A stretch of DNA of 64,000 nucleotides, from IMG/VR virus record IMGVR_UViG_3300014913_001094, positions 1 through 64,000 of that record; one strand, given 5' to 3'. The stretch is from a virus. Below the pieces are notes generated by a model. The model saw nothing but the letters and a program-made list of their open reading frames with translations, ran no database searches and was not told where the DNA came from. Below, piece after piece: positions 25,218 to 32,960 of the stretch; positions within the stretch are counted from its first letter, which is position 1; every line of letters begins with the position of its first letter. The position numbers and the translations under genes are program-made.

Positions 25218-25451
25218 ATGGGATTTTTTGACAGGATTCGAGGAAAAAGATTAGCAGTTAAATGGGAAAAGATTACGTATAAGAACATTGAAAAGCTATA
25301 CGAAGAACTCGATGATCAACAGGCAGAAGAGGTCTTTGAAGAATTACAAAGAGTAATCGCTACTAACAATAAGCGAAAAGCTCTTGTAAAAGCAAGTGTT
25401 GCTATCCTTAAAATGGCAGGCAAAATCGGGATTAATATAGCAAAGGCTTAG
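25218..25451 (+). CDS. Small basic helical protein, 77 aa
   Basis: AAGGAGGACGT gives a strong Shine-Dalgarno. The product is basic at the N-terminus (M-G-F-F-D-R-I-R-G-K) with a central acidic helix and a hydrophobic C-terminal helix. There is no clear transmembrane segment. Function is unknown. Confidence 0.7.
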   Translation: MGFFDRIRGKRLAVKWEKITYKNIEKLYEELDDQQAEEVFEELQRVIATNNKRKALVKASVAILKMAGKIGINIAKA

Positions 25452-25460
25452 GAGTAGAAA

Positions 25461-25682
25461 ATGGTAACAGTAACTAATCAAGCTGAATTTGAAGCTGCAG
25501 TCACAGCTGAAGAAGTAGAAATCACCATAAGTGGTACAGTTAATACATTAACAGTTCCAGTCCATGTGTGCCGATTGGTTATACCAGCCGGATCGAGCGT
25601 AATTGGTGCAATCATTAGTGCCTGTACCGCTGGTACGGCAGAGACATATTACAACGGAGCAGAGCCAGTAGATCCATCTTAA
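25461..25682 (+). CDS. Small beta protein, first gene of a duplicated LamG cassette
   Basis: The 73-residue product begins M-V-T-V-T-N, as does the paralogue at 40652. The two share the Shine-Dalgarno block GGAGTAGAAA and the first codons almost base for base, and each is followed by a LamG-domain gene. It appears beta-rich with a repeated short hydrophobic pattern, perhaps a small beta-helix cap or fibre base. Function is unknown; the constant partnership suggests a structural unit with the LamG protein. Confidence 0.72.
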   Translation: MVTVTNQAEFEAAVTAEEVEITISGTVNTLTVPVHVCRLVIPAGSSVIGAIISACTAGTAETYYNGAEPVDPS

Positions 25683-25694
25683 AAGGAGAGAAAA

Positions 25695-26591
25695 ATGGCA
25701 TTATCAGATAATCTAATTGCATACTGGAAGATGGAAGAGACAGGAACAACCACAACTCGTGCCGATTCTGTAGGCTCAGCTGATGCCTCATCCTTTACTG
25801 GAACGGTTGCTGCTGGTCCCTCAACAGGTAAATTGAACAATGGAATGTTTACCAACAATAGTGGATTTCCCTGGGTTCCCAATGGAAGCCTTGGTAGCAT
25901 TACTTCTGATAATTTCTCAGTTGCAGGTTGGTTCAGACATGATAGCTTCAATAGTCTCCCACCAAATGGAACTGGTCCCTTAGCTCTTGGAGGATATAAT
26001 AAAACAGATGGCTGGGGGATATGGTCTGACGGCTCTGCAAATAACTATAATCTTCGAGCAAGACTCCGCAGCAGTGGAGCATCGGTAGTGACAATCTCTT
26101 CTGGAGCTAATCCATGGACAGAGGGTGTTTATAACCATATAGCACTCACTCGTACTCAAAATGGTGCAATGGATCTCTGGTTAAATGGTGTATCTATTGC
26201 AAATACGGCAAATTCAGGGTCAACAAATTTTTCGGCAACAACTGAAGGACTAAAGCTTGGCAGCGGTAGTACTGCATATGGAGATTGGTACATTGACGAA
26301 GTAGGCTACTGGAACACGGGACTATCCTCAGATGATGTTAGTCTTCTCTACAACAGTGGAGCTGGTAACTTTTATGATAATGATAATCCTAATGAATTTG
26401 ACGAAGAAAGTCCACCTCCAATCTGCTGGAACTACACTGCACAGTACAAAAGTTCCACCAAAATGTTTAAACTATCAGGTCCTGGATCTTTCCCAAAAAG
26501 AATCAATATTCCAGGCAACGTAGATATTTCAACTGGCAAAATGATTGATGATGGTCGAGAGATTGATCCTTCAAATTATGAAGTCGAATAA
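25695..26591 (+). CDS. LamG/concanavalin-like domain protein, 298 aa
   Basis: Residues about 1-230 match the LamG/ConA-like jelly-roll. It begins L-I-A-Y-W-K-M-E-E, with F-S-V-A-G-W-F, Y-N-H-I-A-L-T-R, L-W-L-N-G-V and Y-I-D-E-V-G-Y-W-N at the expected spacing. Such domains bind glycans and are common on phage exteriors. The last 58 residues, starting P-P-I-C-W-N-Y-T-A-Q-Y-K, are almost identical to the end of the protein at 40905, so they may be a shared anchor for attachment to the virion. A head or tail surface glycan-binding role is likely. Confidence 0.82.
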   Translation: MALSDNLIAYWKMEETGTTTTRADSVGSADASSFTGTVAAGPSTGKLNNGMFTNNSGFPWVPNGSLGSITSDNFSVAGWFRHDSFNSLPPNGTGPLALGGYNKTDGWGIWSDGSANNYNLRARLRSSGASVVTISSGANPWTEGVYNHIALTRTQNGAMDLWLNGVSIANTANSGSTNFSATTEGLKLGSGSTAYGDWYIDEVGYWNTGLSSDDVSLLYNSGAGNFYDNDNPNEFDEESPPPICWNYTAQYKSSTKMFKLSGPGSFPKRINIPGNVDISTGKMIDDGREIDPSNYEVE

Positions 26592-26612
26592 GACAAAAGA
26601 GAAAGAAGAAAG

Positions 26613-27002
26613 ATGAAAGCAAGACTCCTCACAATGCTGCTACTCGTCACATTCTTTACAGGATGTAGGACGCCACAAGCAGTATTCGACAACATGCAGA
26701 TTGTGCGAGATAACTTTGAAATTCAGAGGGAAATACAGAATTTGCTTCTGGACGCGATTGATGTTAATCCGGATAGTTACGAAAATCCAGAGGACGCATA
26801 TGTAATTGCAGAAGCAATCGCACAACAAAAAATTGACGCACAAGTTCAGTACAGAGAAATAGCCGACGCAGTAAATCGGCTAATCAATTATCTACACGCA
26901 GACACAGAAGTAGATTATATTCTTTCTATTATTTCTTTTCTGAAGAATGATGAGACGATTAAAAAGGTTCTTGAAGAACTTACGCAAGGAGAAGAGAGAT
27001 AA
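26613..27002 (+). CDS. Predicted lipoprotein, 129 aa
   Basis: The N-terminus is a lipoprotein signal: M-K-A-R, a hydrophobic stretch L-L-T-M-L-L-L-V-T-F, then F-T-G-C with the lipidated Cys at residue 18. The mature part is helical. It sits next to a second lipoprotein gene of similar design. Phage lipoproteins can block superinfection at the outer membrane or act as outer-membrane spanins. No inner-membrane spanin partner is visible, so the role is open. Confidence 0.75.
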   Translation: MKARLLTMLLLVTFFTGCRTPQAVFDNMQIVRDNFEIQREIQNLLLDAIDVNPDSYENPEDAYVIAEAIAQQKIDAQVQYREIADAVNRLINYLHADTEVDYILSIISFLKNDETIKKVLEELTQGEER

Positions 27003-27003
27003 T

Positions 27004-27339
27004 ATGAAACACATACATATGATTATATGCACTCTTCTACTGGTTGCAGGGTGCCAGATCCCAACGCAAGTATCAGAAGACATGGGAATTTTACATAAAA
27101 ATAACAATGCAATGTATCAGTTTAATCTTCAGCTTCTTGATGAATTTCCAGTTACAGACGAGGAATCTATCACTAAAAAATTACAATTACGAGACGTAAT
27201 TAATACGGTCTATCATCGCACTAAAAAAGCAATTACACTATTGGCTGAATATTTTGACTCCACACAGTATGTCGATAGTGAATCAGAAGATGAGATGCGT
27301 ACTTTTTTTGAAGAACTTATAGAGAAGGTTAAGAAGTAG
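27004..27339 (+). CDS. Second predicted lipoprotein, 111 aa
   Basis: The start is taken at ATG 27004, after an AAGGAGAAGAG sequence; an ATG at 26947 is in frame but would bury the signal. The signal is M-K-H-I-H-M-I-I-C-T-L-L-L-V-A-G-C with lipobox V-A-G-C. The mature part is a helical bundle-like segment of similar length to the preceding lipoprotein (both have D-x-M soon after the Cys), so they are probably tandem paralogues. Confidence 0.75.
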   Translation: MKHIHMIICTLLLVAGCQIPTQVSEDMGILHKNNNAMYQFNLQLLDEFPVTDEESITKKLQLRDVINTVYHRTKKAITLLAEYFDSTQYVDSESEDEMRTFFEELIEKVKK

Positions 27340-27370
27340 CCTTTATTTAAAAAAAATAAAATAAAAGTTT

Positions 27371-27403
27371 CGAATGTATTGATTTTTGGGACTTTAGGTA
27401 AGG
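27371..27403 (+). promoter_or_regulatory. Promoter-like motif
   Basis: GAATGTATTGATTTTTGG (27372-27389) followed by ACTTTAGGTAAGG lies 40 bases upstream of the ATG at 27411. It shares the TGTATTGAT core and the trailing AAGG with the other sites in the window, but lacks their inverted repeat. Confidence 0.45.
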
Positions 27404-27410
27404 AATAGCG

Positions 27411-27830
27411 ATGTCCTGGATAAAAGGAAACGACATTGAAGAGGTATTGAGCTTTCTTATAAGTGAGACACCTCAGAAAACCACTGACGAAGCGTGCTAC
27501 GACGCATTGTTGGTATTCGACTTTTTTCCTACGTTGGGTCAGCAATTCGAAAACTCACCGGAGATTTCGGAGAAACAGATCCAGGCTTTCGTAAGAGAGC
27601 TTGACTGTGAAAGACTTTGCATAGATGCGAACGAAGTTATAAAGAAAGTCAAAAACTTTCGAAGCATCAGGCGAGTAATAGATGAGTTGATTCAGATGTT
27701 ATCGCAACAGGTCAAAGAACAACTTGCACGCAAGTATTTGTTTGAGATCTGGTTTAAACAGAATTCTAATGGTGATCTTGAAAACTTCAGAGGTAGTCTT
27801 AGGGAAGACTACTGGTCACCTAAAACTTAA
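27411..27830 (+). CDS. Hypothetical protein, 139 aa
   Basis: Unrecognised, all-helical by eye, with no signal or metal motif. A TAAGGAATAG Shine-Dalgarno and a promoter-like motif lie upstream. It is the first gene of the block that continues with the decoration-like and capsid genes, so it may be expressed with them. Confidence 0.7.
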   Translation: MSWIKGNDIEEVLSFLISETPQKTTDEACYDALLVFDFFPTLGQQFENSPEISEKQIQAFVRELDCERLCIDANEVIKKVKNFRSIRRVIDELIQMLSQQVKEQLARKYLFEIWFKQNSNGDLENFRGSLREDYWSPKT

Positions 27831-27855
27831 CAACTCGTAGTAGAGGAGGAACTCT

Positions 27856-28440
27856 ATGACCTTATTTCCACTACAAGCATTTGAGCGTAACCCAATTGGG
27901 TTATTCCCGCTCGCAGCTAGTGTAGCGATTGAGGGCGGCATGGTTGGCGAAATTGTAGCCGCTGGTGGTGCTGGCAGTACTCCTGAGGTAGATATTATGA
28001 GCGACAGCGGAGCAGGCACTAAGCAGCTCTCACTAGTCGGTCTTCTTGATGATTCTACGTCAGGCGCTGGTTACGGTGGAGCTGTCTTTGGTACGCCTAT
28101 TAATGCAGGCACAACCGAAGCAACAGGAACACCCGCTGGACCTGCATCCCACTTCGCATCAGGTAAAGCAACAATTTGGACCGATTCCGGTCTTTATGCA
28201 ACAGACGTTTTTGATTCCAGTCTTTCTGATCTAACTGGTTTAACCCCAGGCGACCTGCTTTATTCAGGTACCGGTGGTTCTGCTGGCTTACTCATTACTG
28301 GTCTCACAGATGAAATCGGACGTTTCGTCCGTCGTTTTGAGGGCGGCATTGGTTCTGTAGATGCTTTTGATAGCTTCTTCATGCCTCGTGTTCAACCCCA
28401 ACTCGCTGGGTCCGTATACATGATCTTTAAATTCAAGTAA
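27856..28440 (+). CDS. Capsid decoration/cement-like protein, 194 aa
   Basis: Gly/Ala/Ser/Thr-rich, predicted all-beta, directly upstream of the major capsid gene, where decoration proteins commonly lie. It is a distant paralogue of the protein at 24196, sharing G-G-M-V-G, S-L-V-G-L-L-D-D, S-G-K-A and Y-A-T-D-V-F-D. Codons here are richer in C-ending forms (GGC, GTC, ACC) than in nearby accessory genes, as in the capsid gene, which suggests high expression. A GAGGAGG Shine-Dalgarno precedes the ATG. Confidence 0.7.
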   Translation: MTLFPLQAFERNPIGLFPLAASVAIEGGMVGEIVAAGGAGSTPEVDIMSDSGAGTKQLSLVGLLDDSTSGAGYGGAVFGTPINAGTTEATGTPAGPASHFASGKATIWTDSGLYATDVFDSSLSDLTGLTPGDLLYSGTGGSAGLLITGLTDEIGRFVRRFEGGIGSVDAFDSFFMPRVQPQLAGSVYMIFKFK

Positions 28441-28465
28441 AGCTGAGAGAATAGGAGTAAAATAG

Positions 28466-29509
28466 ATGAACCTTTTCAATGACAAAGGCGAAGTCAATGC
28501 GCATGATCGTGCAGAAGCTCTCCAGAATCTCATCCGCTATGCAAACATGCTTGGCTCTACTGAGCCTGCAGCTGCAGCAGCAGATGCTGATGGTCCCTCT
28601 TTCAGTGATGAAGCTAAAGAGGCAATGCTGGCACAAGCGCTCGCTTCCCCCGAAGGCAAAGTTGCCCTCGGTCAGGCAATGGCGAATCCAATTCGTCGAA
28701 ACTTAGACTATCAAGGTGTTGGTCGTAAAGCACTAATCGTAGATCCCCTTCCACAGGGCGCTCTACCAGTTTACGACAAAGATATTGACGTCTCCGCATG
28801 TATTATCGCTGCTAACGGTTCGGCTCCTGAGAGCCGTGTCCAAGGCGACCGTCTGATGGTTCCTGAGTTGGAAATCGTTTCCAATCCAACCGTCCGTATC
28901 GCTGAGGTTAAGCGTCGTCGATTCAACGTTATCGACAGAGCGCAGCAAAAAGCACGTCAAGAGATTCAAGCTCAAGAAGATGCTAACATTTTCTCCGCTA
29001 TCGATTTTTCATCAGATACAGCTGGTGGCTTCGGTGGTGAGAATGCTCGTACCGGTTTCGCCGGTGGTGCAGCTAGCCGTCTACAGCTTTTGGATCTACT
29101 TGATATTAAACAAAACATCGACAAGTGGGATTTAGTTACAGCTAAATTCTTCATGCACATCACACAGTTTACCGACCTTCTTGCGGTTGGTATGACTAAT
29201 GTTGGTGGCGCCGGTGTTGGTGGTCCAATCTATGGTGGCTTTGATCCGGTAACGGTCCGCGAAGTACTACAGACTGGTCTTTATGGTAGTATTTGGGGCG
29301 CTGACATGATCGTCAGCAAGATTGTACCACAAGGTACCGTCTATGGTCTCGCAGAGCCAGAATTTGTTGGTGTATTCCCTGTCCGTCAAGACATTGAAGT
29401 ACTACCTGCTGACGAACCAAAACAGCTGAAGCTAGGTTGGGTCGTTAATGAGATCGTCGGTGTTGGTATTGTTAATCCTAGAGGAATCGCATCCGCAGAT
29501 AACTCCTAA
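28466..29509 (+). CDS. Major capsid protein (HK97 fold)
   Basis: The 347-residue protein has the expected order: a helical, Ala-rich N-terminal segment (about 1-75) resembling a scaffold/delta domain, a beta E-loop region (about 85-140), a long basic spine helix (about 150-172, R-A-Q-Q-K-A-R-Q-E-I-Q) and A/P-domain segments with Gly-rich turns (G-G-A-G-V-G-G-P). A C-terminal beta strand region ends V-N-E-I-V-G-V-G-I-V-N-P-R-G-I. Codon choice is more biased than in neighbours and a strong terminator follows. An A-K-E-A segment in the N-terminal domain fits the K-x-A pattern noted elsewhere. It forms the capsid shell. Confidence 0.87.
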   Translation: MNLFNDKGEVNAHDRAEALQNLIRYANMLGSTEPAAAAADADGPSFSDEAKEAMLAQALASPEGKVALGQAMANPIRRNLDYQGVGRKALIVDPLPQGALPVYDKDIDVSACIIAANGSAPESRVQGDRLMVPELEIVSNPTVRIAEVKRRRFNVIDRAQQKARQEIQAQEDANIFSAIDFSSDTAGGFGGENARTGFAGGAASRLQLLDLLDIKQNIDKWDLVTAKFFMHITQFTDLLAVGMTNVGGAGVGGPIYGGFDPVTVREVLQTGLYGSIWGADMIVSKIVPQGTVYGLAEPEFVGVFPVRQDIEVLPADEPKQLKLGWVVNEIVGVGIVNPRGIASADNS

Positions 29510-29562
29510 TAATACTTGGAGTTAAGAGCGAAGCAATTCTTTTAATTCGATATCTAATAAGG

Positions 29563-29590
29563 GAGGTTACTAAGTAACCTCTCTTTTTTT
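29563..29590 (+). terminator. Intrinsic terminator after the capsid gene
   Basis: GAGGTTAC (29563-29570) pairs with GTAACCTC (29574-29581) around TAA, followed by T-C and seven T. It separates the capsid transcript from the HNH gene. Confidence 0.85.
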
Positions 29591-29633
29591 ATAATTAATG
29601 TGACAATCGTGTTCTTCTATTAGATAAAAGCAT

Positions 29634-30341
29634 ATGTCTACAAAATGGTCAAGAAAATATAACCACTGTCAGAATCGAGAGTGTCCTAATACTGTTAATG
29701 GGATTACTCGCATGAAACATAATGCGAAGGGGCTCTGTAAGAGCTGCTTTTCATCTGAGCACCGCCGTAAGAATCTTAAGCGGTCACAAGAAAATGAAGC
29801 TACTCGAAGAGTAAAGCCTGAAAATAGGGCAAAGCAAAAAGAAGCTCATGCAAAGTGGTACAGAGAACATGCAGAAGAACATATAGCTAATACAACTCAA
29901 TATCGCAAAGAGCATCCAGAACAATCTCGTAAGCATTGGGCTAAATACCGTGCAAACAATAGAGAAGCATGTAATGTAGCGTGTCGCAAACATTGGCATG
30001 CCAATAAGGAGGCTGAGTCAGAAAAGCGCAGACAGTGGCGTAAAAGTAATAAAGAAAAAGTGAGAATAAGCAATAACCGACGCCGCGCCCTCAAAGAAAA
30101 TGCAGAAGGCTCGTTTACTCTAGAAGAGTGGCTTGCCTGTATTGCTAGTTATAATCATCAATGTTATGGTTGTCTTTGTGTTTTTGATGAAGAAAATATT
30201 CCTACAGTAGATCATTCGACTCCTCTCTCAAGAGGAGGTTCAAATTATATTGACAATATTGAACCTCTATGTGGAAAATGTAATAGTAAAAAAGGAACAA
30301 AAACCAAAGAAGAATTCTTAACAAAAATTAACAGTTCCTAA
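29634..30341 (+). CDS. HNH homing endonuclease, free-standing
   Basis: The 235-residue protein has an N-terminal zinc site (C-Q-N-R-E-C...C-K-S-C), a long Lys/Arg/His/Glu-rich helical repeat region (about 45-150, likely DNA-binding) and a C-terminal HNH domain. The domain shows C-Y-G-C, V-D-H-S-T-P-L-S-R-G-G-S-N and E-P-L-C-G-K-C-N-S-K-K-G. Such enzymes cut a specific DNA site and spread their own gene. Codon use and flanking terminators mark it as an inserted cassette next to the capsid gene, which is intact, so no intron is implied. Confidence 0.9.
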   Translation: MSTKWSRKYNHCQNRECPNTVNGITRMKHNAKGLCKSCFSSEHRRKNLKRSQENEATRRVKPENRAKQKEAHAKWYREHAEEHIANTTQYRKEHPEQSRKHWAKYRANNREACNVACRKHWHANKEAESEKRRQWRKSNKEKVRISNNRRRALKENAEGSFTLEEWLACIASYNHQCYGCLCVFDEENIPTVDHSTPLSRGGSNYIDNIEPLCGKCNSKKGTKTKEEFLTKINSS

Positions 30342-30362
30342 GCCCAATATTTAGGATACCAT

Positions 30363-30396
30363 AGGGACTGACTTCGGTCAGTCCCTTATTTTTTTT
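30363..30396 (+). terminator. Intrinsic terminator after the HNH gene
   Basis: AGGGACTGAC (30363-30372) pairs perfectly with GTCAGTCCCT (30377-30386) around a TTCG tetraloop, followed by TA and eight T. One of the strongest terminators in the window. Confidence 0.9.
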
Positions 30397-30476
30397 GGAA
30401 AAGCGGTGACAAGAATGAACAACTATATATAAAAATATAGAGTATTAAATGTAGTAACGAAAAGAAAGGAAGCAGA

Positions 30477-31301
30477 ATGCTCAAAATCACCGCTATTGTA
30501 GTAGTCCTTTGTGGTCTCCTCTTAACTCCCACCTTTGCTGATCAACAAGTCAGAGACATGCATGATCAACTAATGAAAACGGTTGTACGAGTTTCAACAG
30601 AGGGAGGTACTGGCTCTGGTACTGTCATTTATTGTGATGATAGAGACGAGGCAGGCAAATTTGAGACTTATGTTTTAACTAACTATCACGTCATCAGCGA
30701 TGCAATCAACTTCGAAGAGCGTTGGGATTCTAATAGTAAAAGTATGAAAAAAATTCAAGAGCTCGACAGAGTTGAAGTTGAAATTTTTCTATACAATAAT
30801 GAAGGTACAGCTCAAGGTCAAAATGTATTTCAAGCTGACATTATAGCCTATGATGAAAAGGGAGATATAGCCATACTTAAGCTATATACCACCAGAAGCA
30901 TTACGGCTGATGCAAGAGTCGCACCTCTTCTTCCTGAAGGCGCTAGGTTGCAGGTATTTCAGGTAGTATATAATGTTGGATGCTCTCTTGCACATGAACC
31001 AATTCCGACAAAAGGAATGATCACTGATACAGACGATACAATTGATAATCGTCGATATGTAATGACCAACGCAGATATCATTTTTGGTAACAGTGGTGGT
31101 GCTTGTTTTGTTCAACACAATGGTGTGTGGCATCTTGCTGGCATTCCTGCTCGTGGACGAGTTGCCCAAGGTAATATGGTTACTCATATGAACTGGATTG
31201 TTCCTATCGAAAGAATTCGTGATTTCATCATTAAAGAAGAGCTCACTTTTCTTCTCAATAGGAAAGTAACACCAAAGAAAAGTAAAGGTGTAATTCTCTA
31301 G
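30477..31301 (+). CDS. Exported trypsin-like (S1/HtrA-type) serine protease
   Basis: A signal peptide occupies residues 1-21 (I-V-V-V-L-C-G-L-L-L-T-P-T-F-A). The chymotrypsin-fold triad is visible: L-T-N-Y-H-V (H71), E-K-G-D-I-A-I-L (D130) and F-G-N-S-G-G (S206). There is no PDZ domain, unlike HtrA. It would act in the periplasm or outside the cell. A paralogue lies at 47225. Possible roles are processing of tail or fibre proteins, attack on host surface proteins, or release; none is proven. It opens the transcription unit after the HNH terminator. Confidence 0.85.
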   Translation: MLKITAIVVVLCGLLLTPTFADQQVRDMHDQLMKTVVRVSTEGGTGSGTVIYCDDRDEAGKFETYVLTNYHVISDAINFEERWDSNSKSMKKIQELDRVEVEIFLYNNEGTAQGQNVFQADIIAYDEKGDIAILKLYTTRSITADARVAPLLPEGARLQVFQVVYNVGCSLAHEPIPTKGMITDTDDTIDNRRYVMTNADIIFGNSGGACFVQHNGVWHLAGIPARGRVAQGNMVTHMNWIVPIERIRDFIIKEELTFLLNRKVTPKKSKGVIL

Positions 31302-31309
31302 GAGATCAA

Positions 31310-31498
31310 ATGAATATGGAAGCTGAAGCAGAGAGTTTGAAGATTCAAATTATGGAACTTCAGCGTATGGAATTTGATATTCAAGAAGACATTGAAAAAC
31401 TTTATCAAGACCTCGAGAGAGTACGCAAAGAGCGTACTCTCAAAGAGACTCAGCTTCGTTTAATAGAAGATAAGCAACTTGGTAGGACTGAAGAGTAG
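31310..31498 (+). CDS. Small coiled-coil protein, 62 aa
   Basis: A TAGGAGATCAA Shine-Dalgarno precedes the ATG. Almost the whole product is one charged amphipathic helix with regular heptads, typical of a coiled-coil dimer or trimer. No function can be assigned. Confidence 0.65.
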   Translation: MNMEAEAESLKIQIMELQRMEFDIQEDIEKLYQDLERVRKERTLKETQLRLIEDKQLGRTEE

Positions 31499-31508
31499 AA
31501 AGAAAGAA

Positions 31509-32543
31509 ATGTTTGAGAATATTCCCACAGGCTATTTTTATGAAGACCTTTTATTGAGACCTTGTGGTAGTGAAGTCATGTCTCGTATGGATGTTAATAT
31601 GTCAACAGAATTGTTGCCAGGAATAGTTCTCAAGGCTCCAATTATTTCTTCGCCAATGTCTTCAATAACTGAATCAAAGATGGCTATTAAAATGCATGAA
31701 GTCGGTGGATTGGGCATTCTTCATCGCTTTGCAAGCCTTACTCACCTTGAGCAAGAAATGAAAATAATAGGCAAAGAAGTCCCGAAGTCTCATCGTGCTT
31801 TTGCTGTTGGAATTAAAGAAGCCGATACTGCTCTTCTTAGACTCTTAACTCCTCATGCAGATATTATTTGTGTTGATGTTAATGTAGGTCACCATGTTAA
31901 AACGATAGAAATGATCAAATATATTCGTCATGCATATCCTGATCATCAAGTAATTGCTGGAAGTGTCTCAACAGCAGAAGGTACAACAGACTTATGTAAA
32001 GCAGGAGCTCACTGCATTAGAGCGACCAATGGGGGCGGCAGTATGTGTACCACTTTAATTGAAACTGGCGTTGGTGTTCCAACTGCTACTTCGCTTGCTG
32101 AATGTGTTCAAGCTGCTGATCAATATGGAGTAACAGTTATTGCAGATGGTGGCATTACAGGCTCAGGTACCATTGTTAAAGCTCTTGCAATAGGAGCAGA
32201 TGCTGCAATGACTGGTTCATTGTTATCAGGTTCTTCTGCAATTCCAACTGAAGCATTTTTTCTTGATGAAGATGGTAATTATAAAGCTCATTATTATGGA
32301 ATGGCATCGAGAGAGGCGCAGTTGCGCCGTGGCGATGAAGTTAGAGAAGGTACAGCTCCAGAAGGAATTAGTCGAAGTGTGCCAGTACGAGGAAAAACAA
32401 GTGTCATACTTGAGAGATTGATTAATGGGATTAGATCAGGTATGTCGCAGGTAAATGCAAAAGATCTGTCAGCTCTAAGAGCTAATGCACAATGGGTAAA
32501 AGTAAATAAGTGGCCAAATTCGTTTTCAGGAAAAATGAAATAA
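31509..32543 (+). CDS. IMP dehydrogenase / GMP reductase family enzyme
   Basis: The start is taken at ATG 31509; an in-frame TTG at 31479 would overlap the previous gene. The 344-residue TIM barrel has S-S-P-M (48-51), I-C-V-D-V-N-V-G (120-127) and N-G-G-G-S-M-C-T-T with the catalytic C180. I-A-D-G-G-I (211-216) and Y-Y-G-M-A-S-R-E-A follow. The absence of CBS domains and the length favour GMP reductase (GMP to IMP with NADPH) over IMP dehydrogenase. The Arg that usually follows C-T-T is Leu here and the usual G-P-G-S is G-G-G-S, so specificity is uncertain. It would alter guanine nucleotide pools in the infected cell. Confidence 0.82.
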   Translation: MFENIPTGYFYEDLLLRPCGSEVMSRMDVNMSTELLPGIVLKAPIISSPMSSITESKMAIKMHEVGGLGILHRFASLTHLEQEMKIIGKEVPKSHRAFAVGIKEADTALLRLLTPHADIICVDVNVGHHVKTIEMIKYIRHAYPDHQVIAGSVSTAEGTTDLCKAGAHCIRATNGGGSMCTTLIETGVGVPTATSLAECVQAADQYGVTVIADGGITGSGTIVKALAIGADAAMTGSLLSGSSAIPTEAFFLDEDGNYKAHYYGMASREAQLRRGDEVREGTAPEGISRSVPVRGKTSVILERLINGIRSGMSQVNAKDLSALRANAQWVKVNKWPNSFSGKMK

Positions 32544-32951
32544 ATGTTTAAAAGCAAGAAGATCAAAGAGATAGAGAAGTTATGGGAACAAGTCCTCATG
32601 CTTTATACAGCAGTACAGATCACGGAGCTCAAAGACAAAAGACAAGCAGAAAAGGCTTTTGTTTCCGTAAGTATGAAAACAATAGGACTATATCCAAAGA
32701 AAAAGATCAATAAAACTATTCTGAGAGCGATGATTTTTCTTAAAAGAATAGCAGCGGATAAGGCAATGTACGATTCAGTTAAGGTAATAGACTACATAAC
32801 TGGAGGACATAATGCAAGTAGAAAATTTAAAGGAGAGCTTCGAGATCGCATCATAGCTCATTTTTGGCAATATGCATCAAACTATTGTACTATAATTATT
32901 AATGCTGAGAAGACAAATCCCATGGTTCCTGGAACATCCTTCAGAAAGTAA
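32544..32951 (+). CDS. Hypothetical protein, 135 aa
   Basis: The ATG follows the previous stop without a gap. Unrecognised, basic and helical (K-S-K-K-I-K-E-I-E-K-L-W at the N-terminus), with no motif I can name. The tight spacing implies translational coupling with the GMP-reductase-like gene. Confidence 0.68.
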   Translation: MFKSKKIKEIEKLWEQVLMLYTAVQITELKDKRQAEKAFVSVSMKTIGLYPKKKINKTILRAMIFLKRIAADKAMYDSVKVIDYITGGHNASRKFKGELRDRIIAHFWQYASNYCTIIINAEKTNPMVPGTSFRK

Positions 32952-32960
32952 GGAAGAGGT

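Noticed and set aside
28466-30341. Intron with intron-encoded HNH in the capsid gene
   Set aside because: The capsid frame is complete and ends before a terminator; the HNH gene has its own start and terminator, so it is free-standing.
30477-31301. Full HtrA/DegP protease
   Set aside because: The triad fits, but the protein ends soon after the protease domain with no PDZ domain, so only an S1-type protease is claimed.
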